A stretch of 64,000 nt of DNA, from positions 1-64,000 of the forward strand of contig NZ_JAGGLK010000001.1 of assembly GCF_017874375.1 (NCBI RefSeq). The letters run 5' to 3'. Origin of the DNA: Methanohalophilus levihalophilus. Lineage in GTDB: Archaea > Halobacteriota > Methanosarcinia > Methanosarcinales > Methanosarcinaceae. This document shows positions 9,814 through 18,033 of the stretch, in pieces. Numbering within the stretch: position 1 is the stretch's first letter; each line of letters starts with the position of its first letter. The position numbers and the translations under genes are program-made. Under the pieces are notes generated by a model. That model was not told the origin of the DNA and made no database searches. It saw nothing but the letters and a program-made list of their open reading frames with translations.

Positions 9814-10178
9814 ATTTTTCTCTCATTATCTTTTCAAAGGTTGTAATAGGAAATCTTTTACAGGTGGGAGACATCCTCTGGAAAGGATGCCTCAATGTAG
9901 GGTGGTGGCTTGTTAGGCTGGCTGATATTCTTCTTCCAGCATTCAAAAAAAGGCACAAAAGTCAATAAAAAGATACTTATTTCGATTTATCGACAAATAT
10001 GAAAATATATGCTCAGAAAACTTTACAATTCTTTATTTGCAAAAATAAAGCTTAATGGTAAGCTATTCTGTAAAACAAAAGGATAATGGAGCTTTTATTT
10101 AAGAAAAACTCTATTAATTAACTATTTAATAAACAAATTCAAAAAAGGAAGTCGCGAACTCCTTGGAGAAATGCTCCA
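9814..10178. other. Gene-poor 365-bp region upstream of the ABC operon
   Basis: No credible gene is visible. It should hold the promoter of the ABC operon (minus). An imperfect hairpin spans 9868-9893: stem CATCCT/AGGATG, loop CTGGAA, extended by GAG/CTC across one mismatch. The part from 9950 to 10150 is very AT-rich with several TATA-like strings, none of which I can assign. A short minus-strand reading frame across 9740-9958 overlaps the ATPase gene and has no RBS. Confidence 0.5.
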
Positions 10179-10952
10179 TCACTTTAGCAGCTTTTCCATA
10201 ATATTTTTGAATCTTGTTTTGCTGATGGGATGATCAGCAATAACTTTCCCGTTGTAAACTATATAAAAAACTCCAAAAGGACATCCTGCGTTCTGGACTT
10301 CTTCGTTGTTATCAAATTCCACAATTTGTGCCTTTAAGCCATAGAGCTCTTCGGCAACAGGTGGAATCTCTGACACGGGTTTTGCAGATGCCGGACATTG
10401 GCCAGAGGTTACAATTGTCAGGCCTTTTTCATATTTTTCGAGATTTTGATCCCACTTTCCTGTAAATTCAGGATCTGGTGCATCATCAGTAAATTTTCTT
10501 GCGACAAGCTGGAATCCTGGCGGAGCCTCATCGACAATTTCAAATCCGTTTTTCAGGAACAACTCATTGCCTGCCATCCATGTTCCCTTGCTTGTAACCA
10601 CAGCTACTCCTTTCATGCCGGATTCTTTTGCGTCCTTCAAACATTCCTCAAGTAAAAGTGTTCCGTAACCTTTTCCCTTATAGTCTTTTTTGAGGATGAA
10701 TATGCAATGTATGAACATATAATCAGGAGCTATTACAGGTCTCCATGCGTGTTTTCCCGGAATGTATTCGATGGCACCCAGAGCTTTCCTGTCTTCTGAC
10801 ACCAAAACCTTGTATCGCAATCCTTCTGCGAGCCTCTTTTCCATCCATTCCAGTTTCTTGCGATAACCTTCCTGCTTTTCATTCTTAAAGCCACAAATAC
10901 CAAAATCTCGAATATTTTCAATATTTGTATCAATTATTTCTACTTTTTTCAT
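10179..10952 (-). CDS. GNAT N-acetyltransferase with C-terminal YoaP-like domain
   Basis: A 257-residue two-domain protein. Residues ~1-150 form a GNAT acetyltransferase fold with the acetyl-CoA loop KDYKGKGYGTLLLEECL and the beta6 segment FLKNGFEIVDEAPPGF. Residues ~165-257 resemble the YoaP C-terminal domain, with cysteines in TSGQCPAS and the motif NAGCPFGVFYIVYNGK and a final basic helix. Bacterial YoaP-type proteins share this architecture. The acetyl acceptor is unknown. It stands alone between AT-rich flanks. Confidence 0.85.
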   Translation of the reverse strand: MKKVEIIDTNIENIRDFGICGFKNEKQEGYRKKLEWMEKRLAEGLRYKVLVSEDRKALGAIEYIPGKHAWRPVIAPDYMFIHCIFILKKDYKGKGYGTLLLEECLKDAKESGMKGVAVVTSKGTWMAGNELFLKNGFEIVDEAPPGFQLVARKFTDDAPDPEFTGKWDQNLEKYEKGLTIVTSGQCPASAKPVSEIPPVAEELYGLKAQIVEFDNNEEVQNAGCPFGVFYIVYNGKVIADHPISKTRFKNIMEKLLK

Positions 10953-11211
10953 GCTTTTGAATTAATCACAGATTGTATCTATACTTTTGTGCCTCATCTT
11001 TTGGAGGAAATATTTCTGAACTCTTCTCTGAATCCCTGATTTCTTCGTTGCTTATATTCAGTTTCACAAAAATGAAACATGAAACACATCTTCTGAAACT
11101 GGTTTTAAGGAACTCCAAAGTACTGTTTCAACGTATAGTCAATTGCAGTAATGGGTGTCAATCATCCATTCACATGAAGAAAATGAATGAAAAATACACA
11201 AGAGGTTATGT

Positions 11212-12375
11212 ATGATGCATAGAGAAACGAAAAAAATGATCTCAACGGCACTTGTATTTTGTCTGTGCCTGAGTTTTGTGCTGCCTGTCAGTGCCAGCGC
11301 AATCAATGGTTCTGAGCAAGAATCTGAAATTGCATTATGTGAGATAGACGATACGTGGGAAGAGTGGTACGATGAAGATTTTGACTACAGTTATTCTTTC
11401 CCCGTAGAAATGTTTGATGACGATTTCTATGGCGACATTCTTGAGCAGGTATGGGAAGAATATCCTGATGATGTAACTAAAGTTGACAATACATATCAAC
11501 AAGTTCTAATCAAAGGGGAAGCTCTTGAAATGTTCGATGAGCTTTGCATGGAAGGTCATGAATTTGAAAATGATTTTTTTCCATTTTCTCTGGAGATACC
11601 TGATGATGAACACTTCGATGTATTCTTTGGACAGGCTCAGAACGGCTCTTTGAATCTTGTTGAAAGCGAAGATTGTGAAGTAATTCTCAAGGGTATGGCT
11701 GTTGTAAAACCGGATGAATTCTTCTCCGGAGAACAAATCGTTGAAGGAATTCCTTTCCCTCCTGAGATGCTTGATGAAGAGCATCTAGATTCGGTTTTTG
11801 TGCAGGTTCAGGATGGGTTCCAAAAGCCTTTTGAAAGCAAAGAAGGTGAAATAATTCTCAAAAGCAAATCCATTGTAAAATTTGATGAATCCGCCTTTGA
11901 AGAACAAATGTCTGAAGGTGTTTCTTTCCCTGCCGAAATGTTTGATGATGAGTTCTACAGTGAGATTCTCGATCAGGTGAAGCAGGAATTCCCAGAACTT
12001 GTCGAGGAAGAGAATGTAACTTACACTGAAATTGTCATTGAAGGAGAAGCAATGGATCTGTTCGATGAGCTTTGCTACGAGAAAGAACTTGCTGAAGGTG
12101 TTCCTTTCCCTGCTGTAATGTTTGATAATGGGCTATACAGTGAGATTCTCGATCAGGTGAACGAAAAATACCCGGACCTTGTTGAAACCAAAGATGGTGA
12201 AATCATAATCAAAGGAGATGCTCTTCAGATGTTCGATGAGCTCTGCTGGGAAAACATGGAATTTGAAAAATGCTTTGTCTGTGGTATGGAATTTGGTGAA
12301 ATGAAAGACGATGAAAATGGAACCGCTGCATTCATTGCGGGCATCGATTTGGGATGTATGCTTGTTCCATATTGA
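11212..12375 (+). CDS. Acidic secreted protein with five ~60-residue repeats
   Basis: A 387-residue exported protein with a signal peptide (about residues 1-30, ending VLPVSASA) and a very acidic body. It contains five degenerate repeats of 57-62 residues. Each has an opening (S/P)FPxEMFDD, a helix like YSEILDQVxxEYPDLV, a strand (I/V)(I/V)IKGEA and a closing MFDELCxE. The cysteine of DELC recurs in repeats 1, 4 and 5. Repeats 2 and 3 are more divergent. I recognise no named domain. The same module occurs in the next gene (12652-13533). Start codons ATG 11212 or 11215 follow AGAGGT by a few bases. The role may be extracellular or S-layer-associated; the function is unknown. Confidence 0.8.
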   Translation: MMHRETKKMISTALVFCLCLSFVLPVSASAINGSEQESEIALCEIDDTWEEWYDEDFDYSYSFPVEMFDDDFYGDILEQVWEEYPDDVTKVDNTYQQVLIKGEALEMFDELCMEGHEFENDFFPFSLEIPDDEHFDVFFGQAQNGSLNLVESEDCEVILKGMAVVKPDEFFSGEQIVEGIPFPPEMLDEEHLDSVFVQVQDGFQKPFESKEGEIILKSKSIVKFDESAFEEQMSEGVSFPAEMFDDEFYSEILDQVKQEFPELVEEENVTYTEIVIEGEAMDLFDELCYEKELAEGVPFPAVMFDNGLYSEILDQVNEKYPDLVETKDGEIIIKGDALQMFDELCWENMEFEKCFVCGMEFGEMKDDENGTAAFIAGIDLGCMLVPY

Positions 12376-12606
12376 AAAAGCAGGAGAATGCATAATTCCT
12401 GAATTAAAGTAATATCCATTCTTTTGCCTGTCCTTGTCACAGAGACTGTTCAGGGGACACAAGGGAAGATATTGCATGAGAGGGCAGGTCATACCCCACA
12501 TAACAAGTCACCATACACCTGCTCCCTCTTTTCCGTTAATCCTGGGATTTTTGTCCCTGTATATGCAATATGCCACTGGCAGGATAGATAAAAAAAATCA
12601 CAATCA

Positions 12607-12616
12607 TTTATAAATA
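12607..12616 (+). promoter_or_regulatory. TATA box of the 12652 gene
   Basis: TTTATAAATA lies 45 bases before the ATG. It predicts a start near 12638-12642, just ahead of the GGAG ribosome-binding site at 12643-12646. This shows that the second repeat protein gene can be transcribed separately from the first. Confidence 0.6.
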
Positions 12617-12651
12617 ATGGCCTGTAGAATAATCATGCAGATGGAGATATC

Positions 12652-13533
12652 ATGGATCTGAGTAACAGCAGGACAATGGTTCTGTTAATTTTATTATGTC
12701 TGGCTGCGGCACTTTTGGGAGCTGCAAGCAGCTATGTATTTCTTGGATTCGAAGAACCCGGCTATCCGCCGGAGAGTTCGGAAGAATTGCATATTTCCAC
12801 AAATCTTCTGAATAATAATGTATCCCTTGTTCTTGAGGAACTTGAAAATAAATATCCTGATGATGTATCTATTGGAACGGATGAAGTTGTCATCAGGGGA
12901 TTTGATGCCATAACAGCATTCGATTCTTCATATTTTGAAAATGAACTCGAATTTAACTGGGACTTACTCGAATCTCAGGACGGTTACATCACCTACATTA
13001 TTGATGTTGATGGTATTCGTTATTCACAGAACATTTCTGATTACTATAGGATGAGTTTAGCAGTTGGAGAACTGTATATTTCCAGGAATCTGGTTAATGA
13101 CGAGATCAACATGACATTAAGTGAAATTAATGAAACATATCCGGGTTCTGTCTACATCAGCGATGGCGAGGTTGTTATTACAGGCTCGGAAGCACATGTT
13201 GAGTTTGATACATCCTATTTTGTAAATGAAATATCATTTGATTGGGATTTCAACTCATCTGAAAAACAACAGGTGATGTTTGTAGTAAAGGATGATGATT
13301 ATATCCTGCATTCTTCAGATGTCAGCGGCCTTTACATGAAGGGATTCAAGGATCCGTTCCTGGCTGGTTATGGAATGGGTTTTGTTACAATTGATGAACC
13401 GGATCATATTTTTGTTACCTATGAGGAATTGGAAAATTTGCTGAATGGGGACAATGAAACAGTGCAGCATTTCCAGGGAATACTTGACATGCATCACGAA
13501 ATGCAAAGTGATAAAATACACAATCATGACTGA
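12652..13533 (+). CDS. Membrane-anchored protein with two copies of the same repeat module
   Basis: A 293-residue protein with one N-terminal TM or uncleaved signal (about residues 9-32, MVLLILLCLAAALLGAASSY) and an acidic extracytoplasmic body. Two tandem modules of ~95 residues follow. Each starts E(E/L)LxIS, has a helix ending xYP(D/G)(D/S)V, a strand VV I(R/T)G, then AxxxFD(S/T)SYFxNE and FDWD-like segments. The core from the helix to FD matches the five repeats of the preceding secreted protein (YPDDV, then xVIKGEA, then MFDE). The C-terminus is His- and Asn-rich. The family is not recognised. It has its own TATA box and sits 28-40 bases ahead of a membrane-bound regulator gene. Confidence 0.8.
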   Translation: MDLSNSRTMVLLILLCLAAALLGAASSYVFLGFEEPGYPPESSEELHISTNLLNNNVSLVLEELENKYPDDVSIGTDEVVIRGFDAITAFDSSYFENELEFNWDLLESQDGYITYIIDVDGIRYSQNISDYYRMSLAVGELYISRNLVNDEINMTLSEINETYPGSVYISDGEVVITGSEAHVEFDTSYFVNEISFDWDFNSSEKQQVMFVVKDDDYILHSSDVSGLYMKGFKDPFLAGYGMGFVTIDEPDHIFVTYEELENLLNGDNETVQHFQGILDMHHEMQSDKIHNHD

Positions 13534-13573
13534 ATCCGGATAATAAGCGTGAAGTTTTGTATTGGTGGCAAAG

Positions 13574-14191
13574 ATGGAAAAGAAAGATACAATATACGTA
13601 ATTCTTCTTGCATTTTCTCTCTTTTCCTTATCTCTAATGCTTTTTTCACAGGGAATTACCAGCCTGTCTGTCTCCCTTCGTGACGGGAACAATGTTGCTG
13701 TGGAAGTTCCAAATTTATTTCCCCTGACACATGTTGTGGGAATGTTGTTCATGACAATGATTGCCACTTTTTGCCTGACAATGCTGATACAGGATATTCT
13801 TGTATCAAAAAGTGTTATCCCTTCATCCAACAGGCAAATTGCTGCTTCTCTTCCATATATTGAAGATCCCCGGATAGTTTCCGGACAGGTTCAGGATTGC
13901 AAAACAGTGGATGAAGCTACTTCCTCTAATCCATATGTTCCAACCAAAACTTCACATCTGCGAACTGATCCGGAACAAAAGACTATGATCGCATCTAAAA
14001 TTCTGGAAGGCGATGTGCGAAAGGTCTACAAAATAATCGCTGAAAATGGAGAAATCCTTCAGAGTGATCTGGTTCTTGAATCCGGATTTTCAAAAGTAAA
14101 GGTTAGCCGGACTCTTAAAAAACTGGAGGATAAATCCCTCATTGAAAGGAAACCATATGGGAATACTAACAAGATAATTCTGTCAAAATAA
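13574..14191 (+). CDS. Membrane-anchored winged-helix transcription regulator
   Basis: About 205 residues. Two TM segments (about residues 8-30 and 48-73) are joined by a short extracytoplasmic loop. A linker follows, then a C-terminal MarR/ArsR-like winged helix (about 140-205): VYKIIAENGEILQSDLV, recognition helix SKVKVSRTLKKLEDKSL, wing IERKPYGNTNKIIL. This is the layout of COG2512-type membrane-associated regulators of archaea. I chose ATG 13574, preceded by GGTGG, over a TTG at 13562. Its position right after the two repeat-protein genes suggests that it senses and controls that surface module, which is inference. Confidence 0.85.
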   Translation: MEKKDTIYVILLAFSLFSLSLMLFSQGITSLSVSLRDGNNVAVEVPNLFPLTHVVGMLFMTMIATFCLTMLIQDILVSKSVIPSSNRQIAASLPYIEDPRIVSGQVQDCKTVDEATSSNPYVPTKTSHLRTDPEQKTMIASKILEGDVRKVYKIIAENGEILQSDLVLESGFSKVKVSRTLKKLEDKSLIERKPYGNTNKIILSK

Positions 14192-14227
14192 CAAAAATTC
14201 GAATTTGTTTTTCTTACCTCTGCAAAC

Positions 14228-14237
14228 ATTATAAATC
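14228..14237 (+). promoter_or_regulatory. TATA box of the VOC gene
   Basis: ATTATAAATC lies about 40 bases ahead of the ATG at 14272. A GGGG ribosome-binding site lies between them at 14260-14263. Confidence 0.5.
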
Positions 14238-14271
14238 TCATGAAGAGGTAGTTTTTATCGGGGTTTGAAAT

Positions 14272-14646
14272 ATGCCAACAATAACTCACTTAGACATCCC
14301 AGCGGATGATGTTGAGCGTGCAACGAAGTTTTATTCCGACGTCTTTGGATGGAAAATAGAGAAAGTTCCCGGACCGATGGATTACTACATATTTGAAACA
14401 ACAGACAATGAAGGTAATCCAGGCGTAGGTGGTGGAATTGGTGAACGTTCCATGCCGGATATGCATACTACCAGCTTTGTTGATGTTCCTTCAATTGACG
14501 AATATATTGCAAAAGTAGAAGACAACGGGGGAAAGATCATCATGCCGAAAGCCCCTGTTCCCGGGATGGGCTATATGGCAGTTTTCCTTGATACTGAGGA
14601 AAATCCAGTTGGGTTGTGGGAAACCGACGAGACTGCTACAGAATAA
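14272..14646 (+). CDS. VOC (glyoxalase/bleomycin-resistance) family protein
   Basis: A 124-residue single-chain VOC protein with paired beta-alpha-beta-beta-beta modules. The opening ITHLDIPADDVERATKFY contains the typical first metal-ligand His. FYSDVFGWKI, the middle THTTSF-like strand (MHTTSFVDVPS) and the ending GYMAVFLDTEENPVGLWE match small VOC proteins annotated as glyoxalase-like. The substrate is unknown. The gene has its own promoter and shares a bidirectional hairpin with the convergent GTPase gene. Confidence 0.85.
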   Translation: MPTITHLDIPADDVERATKFYSDVFGWKIEKVPGPMDYYIFETTDNEGNPGVGGGIGERSMPDMHTTSFVDVPSIDEYIAKVEDNGGKIIMPKAPVPGMGYMAVFLDTEENPVGLWETDETATE

Positions 14647-14665
14647 ATTTAAAAATGAAATTATG

Positions 14666-14689
14666 CTTGATTGCCTTTAAGCAATCAAG
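14666..14689. terminator. Bidirectional hairpin between convergent genes
   Basis: CTTGATTGC (14666-14674), loop CTTTAA, then GCAATCAAG (14681-14689) form a perfect 9-bp stem between the VOC and GTPase genes. The stop codon of the GTPase gene lies in the loop. Confidence 0.65.
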
Positions 14690-15735
14690 TCATCGATTTT
14701 TATTGTGTGATGATGTTCACAGGATTCGCCTTCTTTTTTGAAGTGTGCACCATGCCTTTTCAGTGACTTTTCAGTGAAATCCTTCATGAAGGACTTTAGT
14801 TTTTCCTTATCAATATTCGTGACTGCGCAAAGCAGAGCAAGGAATGGGCTTGTCCTGGCCTGGTTCTCCAGAACCTGTATGCCGATTTCCGCTTCTGCGG
14901 ATGTTATACTTGCACGAATAAGTTTGCTACCTGTATTTACTGCAATTTTCATATGTCCTACGAATTCAGGATTAAGTTCAAGGATTGCTTCTTTCAGATT
15001 AGTAAGAACACCGATTGCAATGTTTTCTGCAATTTCTTCGTTAATTGTTCCTTCCTCTAGCTGGTATTTGATGGAATAAGCTGCAACGCCAGATTCTTCA
15101 ATGGAGTTTCTGTCTGTGTCTTTCCTTGCTCTTGTGCTACTATGAGCAAGAATATCAATCAACTGCTGGAAATTCTGGTTTTCTTCGGTAGCTGAAGTTT
15201 TAAGAATAGTCGCTTCCGGGTTAATTTCCTGTAATGCATTGAAAACAGCTTCCACTTTTTCCTCGGGGGCAATATCAATCTTGTTGATTACAAGGATTTC
15301 AGCATCTTCTATCTGTGTCTGGATAAACTTTGGTGCCTGTCGGATTTCCGCACTGAAGCGAGTGCCGTCAATAATATTTACCAGAGGAGCAAATGTAACT
15401 CCTTCAAGATCCATTATTTCCAGATCATCCTTGATTTGTTTTGGAAAGGCCAATCCTGTAGGCTCCATTATAATGGTATCCGGTTCGTATTCTTCCTTCA
15501 GGCTCTGGAGAGTGTATTCCATGCTGATTTTGAGAGTGCAGCAGATACATCCGTCTGTTATTTCCCGGGTCTGGATGCCGGAAGTCGCAAGCGTAGTTCC
15601 GTCAAGTCCCACTTCTCCGATTTCGTTTACAATAATTGCGATTTTACGTCCCTGCTCGGTCAGGGTTTTTCCAAGGTTTAATAGTGTAGTTGTTTTTCCG
15701 CTTCCTAAAAAGCCGCCAATGATTATAATTTGCAT
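14677..15735 (-). CDS. CobW/G3E-family GTP-binding protein
   Basis: A 352-residue G3E GTPase. Walker A is GGFLGSGKTT (about residues 7-16), the metal-binding CxCC motif lies in DGCICCTL (about 62-69), Walker B/EPTG is IMEPTG, and the base-specificity motif is INKID. The C-terminal CobW_C-like domain ends in a His/Cys-rich tail (HGAHFKKEGESCEHHH). Family members deliver zinc or cobalt to target proteins or help load corrinoid enzymes. The tail suggests metal binding. In a methylotrophic methanogen a role in corrinoid protein metabolism is possible but unproven. Confidence 0.85.
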   Translation of the reverse strand: MQIIIIGGFLGSGKTTTLLNLGKTLTEQGRKIAIIVNEIGEVGLDGTTLATSGIQTREITDGCICCTLKISMEYTLQSLKEEYEPDTIIMEPTGLAFPKQIKDDLEIMDLEGVTFAPLVNIIDGTRFSAEIRQAPKFIQTQIEDAEILVINKIDIAPEEKVEAVFNALQEINPEATILKTSATEENQNFQQLIDILAHSSTRARKDTDRNSIEESGVAAYSIKYQLEEGTINEEIAENIAIGVLTNLKEAILELNPEFVGHMKIAVNTGSKLIRASITSAEAEIGIQVLENQARTSPFLALLCAVTNIDKEKLKSFMKDFTEKSLKRHGAHFKKEGESCEHHHTIKIDDLIA

Positions 15736-15808
15736 AAGTACACCTGATTATCCTGAAGTAATGAGAAAAAAGCTTGAATATTTATCTTTTTGGACGTCTG
15801 GCATCTTT

Positions 15809-16183
15809 TTATTTTTTCCCCTTAGTGGCATGGTAGAGACCAGCTACATAGAGTAAAAATCCCAATGACCAGATGTCAGTATTTGTACCTGCACCTGCCA
15901 CAGTCAGTAAAAACCCGACTGTAAAAACCAGCATTTTTTTTGTGAAAACCAGATTCATGTCCATTTTTTTGGTATGAACGAAAAATGCAGTGACGTAAAG
16001 CAGCAGTGATGTGATGAGATATTGTCCTCCGGATATCGATCTAATATCTCCTATTAAAAACAATGCACTTAGTAATGAAAAGAAGATTCCTCCCACTGCA
16101 AATAAGACTGTCCATATTTTCAAAGAGTTCGCTGCCATAGTCTGGTTTAGATTCATGGATATTAAAATGCGGAACAAGAACAT
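15809..16183 (-). CDS. Small membrane protein, four TM, unknown
   Basis: Up to 124 residues with four hydrophobic segments, three of them near residues 25-45, 52-68 and 83-105. A GTNTDIWSLG loop and a Lys-rich tail are also seen. I do not recognise the family. The start is uncertain: ATGs at 16183, 16156 and 16138 are all in frame and none has a clear ribosome-binding site. The shortest, MAANSLKIWTVL, would still keep all TM segments. Confidence 0.55.
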   Translation of the reverse strand: MFLFRILISMNLNQTMAANSLKIWTVLFAVGGIFFSLLSALFLIGDIRSISGGQYLITSLLLYVTAFFVHTKKMDMNLVFTKKMLVFTVGFLLTVAGAGTNTDIWSLGFLLYVAGLYHATKGKK

Positions 16184-16255
16184 ATATTTTATTATTCCGT
16201 GAGGAGAAGATTCTTATCTAAAGCTTAAGAGAAGTATATACTAAGGGGTAAGATA

Positions 16256-16903
16256 ATGTCGTCTTCAAATGAAGAGAATAAACCAACTATCAAAGTAACA
16301 AAAGATGGTCCTTATATTGTTAGTAATCTGGAAAACCTGAGGAATTCCAAGGGCGTTTTCATTGAAACGAAACCTGTTATTGCTCTTTGCAGATGTGGGG
16401 GTTCAACAACAAAACCATTCTGTAGCGGAGCACATACTACAAATGGATTCTCTGGTGACAAACAGGAAGATCGAGTTCCTGATCAGGTAGACACGTATGT
16501 GGGAGAAAAGATTACAATTCATGACAACAGAGGTGTCTGCTCTCATATGGGTCATTGTACTGACAATCTGCCAAATGTTTTCCGCATGAAAACCGAACCC
16601 TGGATTGATCCTGATGGTGCATCCCCTGAGGAAATAGAACATGTAATCAAGATGTGTCCATCGGGAGCATTAAGTTATACTAAAGATGGGGTTCTTCACA
16701 AGGAATATCCCCATGAACCGGAAATCTTTGTGGGTAAAAACCGGTCTTATAATGTTGTTGGCGGAATCGAACTTGAAGATCCCGATGGTTCAAAACCCGA
16801 AACTCAGGATCATTATACCCTCTGTCGCTGTGGTGGCTCCAGGAACAAACCCTTCTGTGATGGTACCCACTGGTACAATGAGTTTGACGATGAAACTAAT
16901 TAA
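16256..16903 (+). CDS. Triple Fe-S protein: CDGSH - divergent 4Fe-4S - CDGSH
   Basis: A 215-residue soluble protein. Residues ~42-62 carry a CDGSH iron-sulfur motif (CRCGGSTTKPFCSGAH), with 2Fe-2S ligands Cys, Cys, Cys and His. Residues ~95-140 resemble the divergent mono-cluster 4Fe-4S domain (Fer4_19): CSHMGHC then IKMCPSGALSY. Residues ~184-204 form a second CDGSH motif (CRCGGSRNKPFCDGTH). It could therefore hold two 2Fe-2S clusters and one further cluster, as an electron carrier or redox sensor. It stands alone with a GGGG-type RBS and a strong hairpin terminator downstream. Confidence 0.9.
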   Translation: MSSSNEENKPTIKVTKDGPYIVSNLENLRNSKGVFIETKPVIALCRCGGSTTKPFCSGAHTTNGFSGDKQEDRVPDQVDTYVGEKITIHDNRGVCSHMGHCTDNLPNVFRMKTEPWIDPDGASPEEIEHVIKMCPSGALSYTKDGVLHKEYPHEPEIFVGKNRSYNVVGGIELEDPDGSKPETQDHYTLCRCGGSRNKPFCDGTHWYNEFDDETN

Positions 16904-16984
16904 TCGAAATTTAAGGGTGCAGCAACGGCATAATATAATTTATATATAATAAAGTGGAATATTAGTCTGAGTTTGCGGCTCAAC

Positions 16985-17020
16985 GTTCCCTACTCATGGG
17001 AACACTTTTATTTTTTTGTT
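16985..17020 (+). terminator. Hairpin/T-tract terminator after the CDGSH gene
   Basis: GTTCCC (16985-16990), loop TACTCAT, then GGGAAC (16998-17003) is followed by a T-rich tract. Confidence 0.7.
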
Positions 17021-17051
17021 TTTCATGATGATTTAAAAGGAGAATATTATT

Positions 17052-17918
17052 TTGTCTCTTCCTGAATTGCGCGAAGTATCCATGACATCATTGCTAACTC
17101 TCTATTGTCACGCAATTGAAAGTCAGTCACGGGAACCCATCCTTGAAGATGAAAAGGCTGTTGAAATTACATCCTTGCTTGATAGGGAATTGTCGGATTC
17201 CAGAGATGCCCTTGCTCAGGTTCTTGTTCAAAGAAAAATAAAAAAACAGATGTTTATTCATATTGCTATCCGGGCTAAAAAGTATGACAAATATGTGACT
17301 GATTTCCTGCAACAGAATCCTTCAGGAGTTGTCGTAAACATTGGTTGTGGACTTGATTCCCGTTTCCTGAGGATTGATAATGGCAAGGTTATTTTTTATG
17401 ATCTTGATTTTCCTGAATTGATTTCACTTAAAAAACGGTTCTTTGAGGAAACCGGAAGGTATCGTTTCATTCCATCTTCAGTACTTGATTTTGAGTGGAT
17501 TGTTCAACTGAAAAATGAAAAAGGGCCATTTCTGTTTGTTGCAGAAGGAGTTTTCATGTATCTTCCACAAAAAGATGTGAAGGCTCTGGTACTCAAACTG
17601 CGTTCCGAATTCCCGGACTCGGAGTTGGTTTGTGAAGTATTCAATTCCTTCTGGCTCCAGAAACCTTTTAAGAAAATAGTAAATTTCAAAATGCAAAAAC
17701 AACTTCACCTTGGAAAAGATGCGGAATTTCTTTCGGGGATTCGTAGTAGCAATGAGATGCAGCAATGGGGTTGTGGCATTGAATTGCTCGACGACTGGTC
17801 ATATTTCGACAGTAATGAGAAGAAACTCGGATGGCTTAAACTATTAAGAAATTTTGGTTTTATCAGGAAAACCCAGTGGACGGTTCATTACCGGCTGGGA
17901 GGGTGCAAACATCCCTGA
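17052..17918 (+). CDS. SAM-dependent methyltransferase, LCM/COG3315 family
   Basis: A 288-residue class I methyltransferase of the leucine carboxyl methyltransferase/TcmP O-methyltransferase family. Motif I is VVNIGCGLDSRF (about residues 96-107), with an acidic D/D pair in YDLDFPELI, and the family signature VAEGVFMYLP sits near 172-181. The substrate cannot be told from sequence. The start is TTG 17052, placed 9-10 bases after AAAGGAGA. An in-frame ATG at 17082 has no RBS. The DNA is isolated by the terminator upstream and by its own promoter region. Confidence 0.85.
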   Translation: MSLPELREVSMTSLLTLYCHAIESQSREPILEDEKAVEITSLLDRELSDSRDALAQVLVQRKIKKQMFIHIAIRAKKYDKYVTDFLQQNPSGVVVNIGCGLDSRFLRIDNGKVIFYDLDFPELISLKKRFFEETGRYRFIPSSVLDFEWIVQLKNEKGPFLFVAEGVFMYLPQKDVKALVLKLRSEFPDSELVCEVFNSFWLQKPFKKIVNFKMQKQLHLGKDAEFLSGIRSSNEMQQWGCGIELLDDWSYFDSNEKKLGWLKLLRNFGFIRKTQWTVHYRLGGCKHP

Positions 17919-18033
17919 ATAAGCATTCCACTTTATTATCTGGATGAATCCCCATGGGTAGCCATATAAATCATGATTAACATAATACAACAGTGAACAG
18001 AAATCTGATTATTTTCGGGGTAAATGAACTAAA

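Noticed and set aside
10973-11215. 80-residue plus-strand frame before the repeat protein gene
   Set aside because: It has no RBS, no domain and unusual composition, and the interval is better read as a 5' region.
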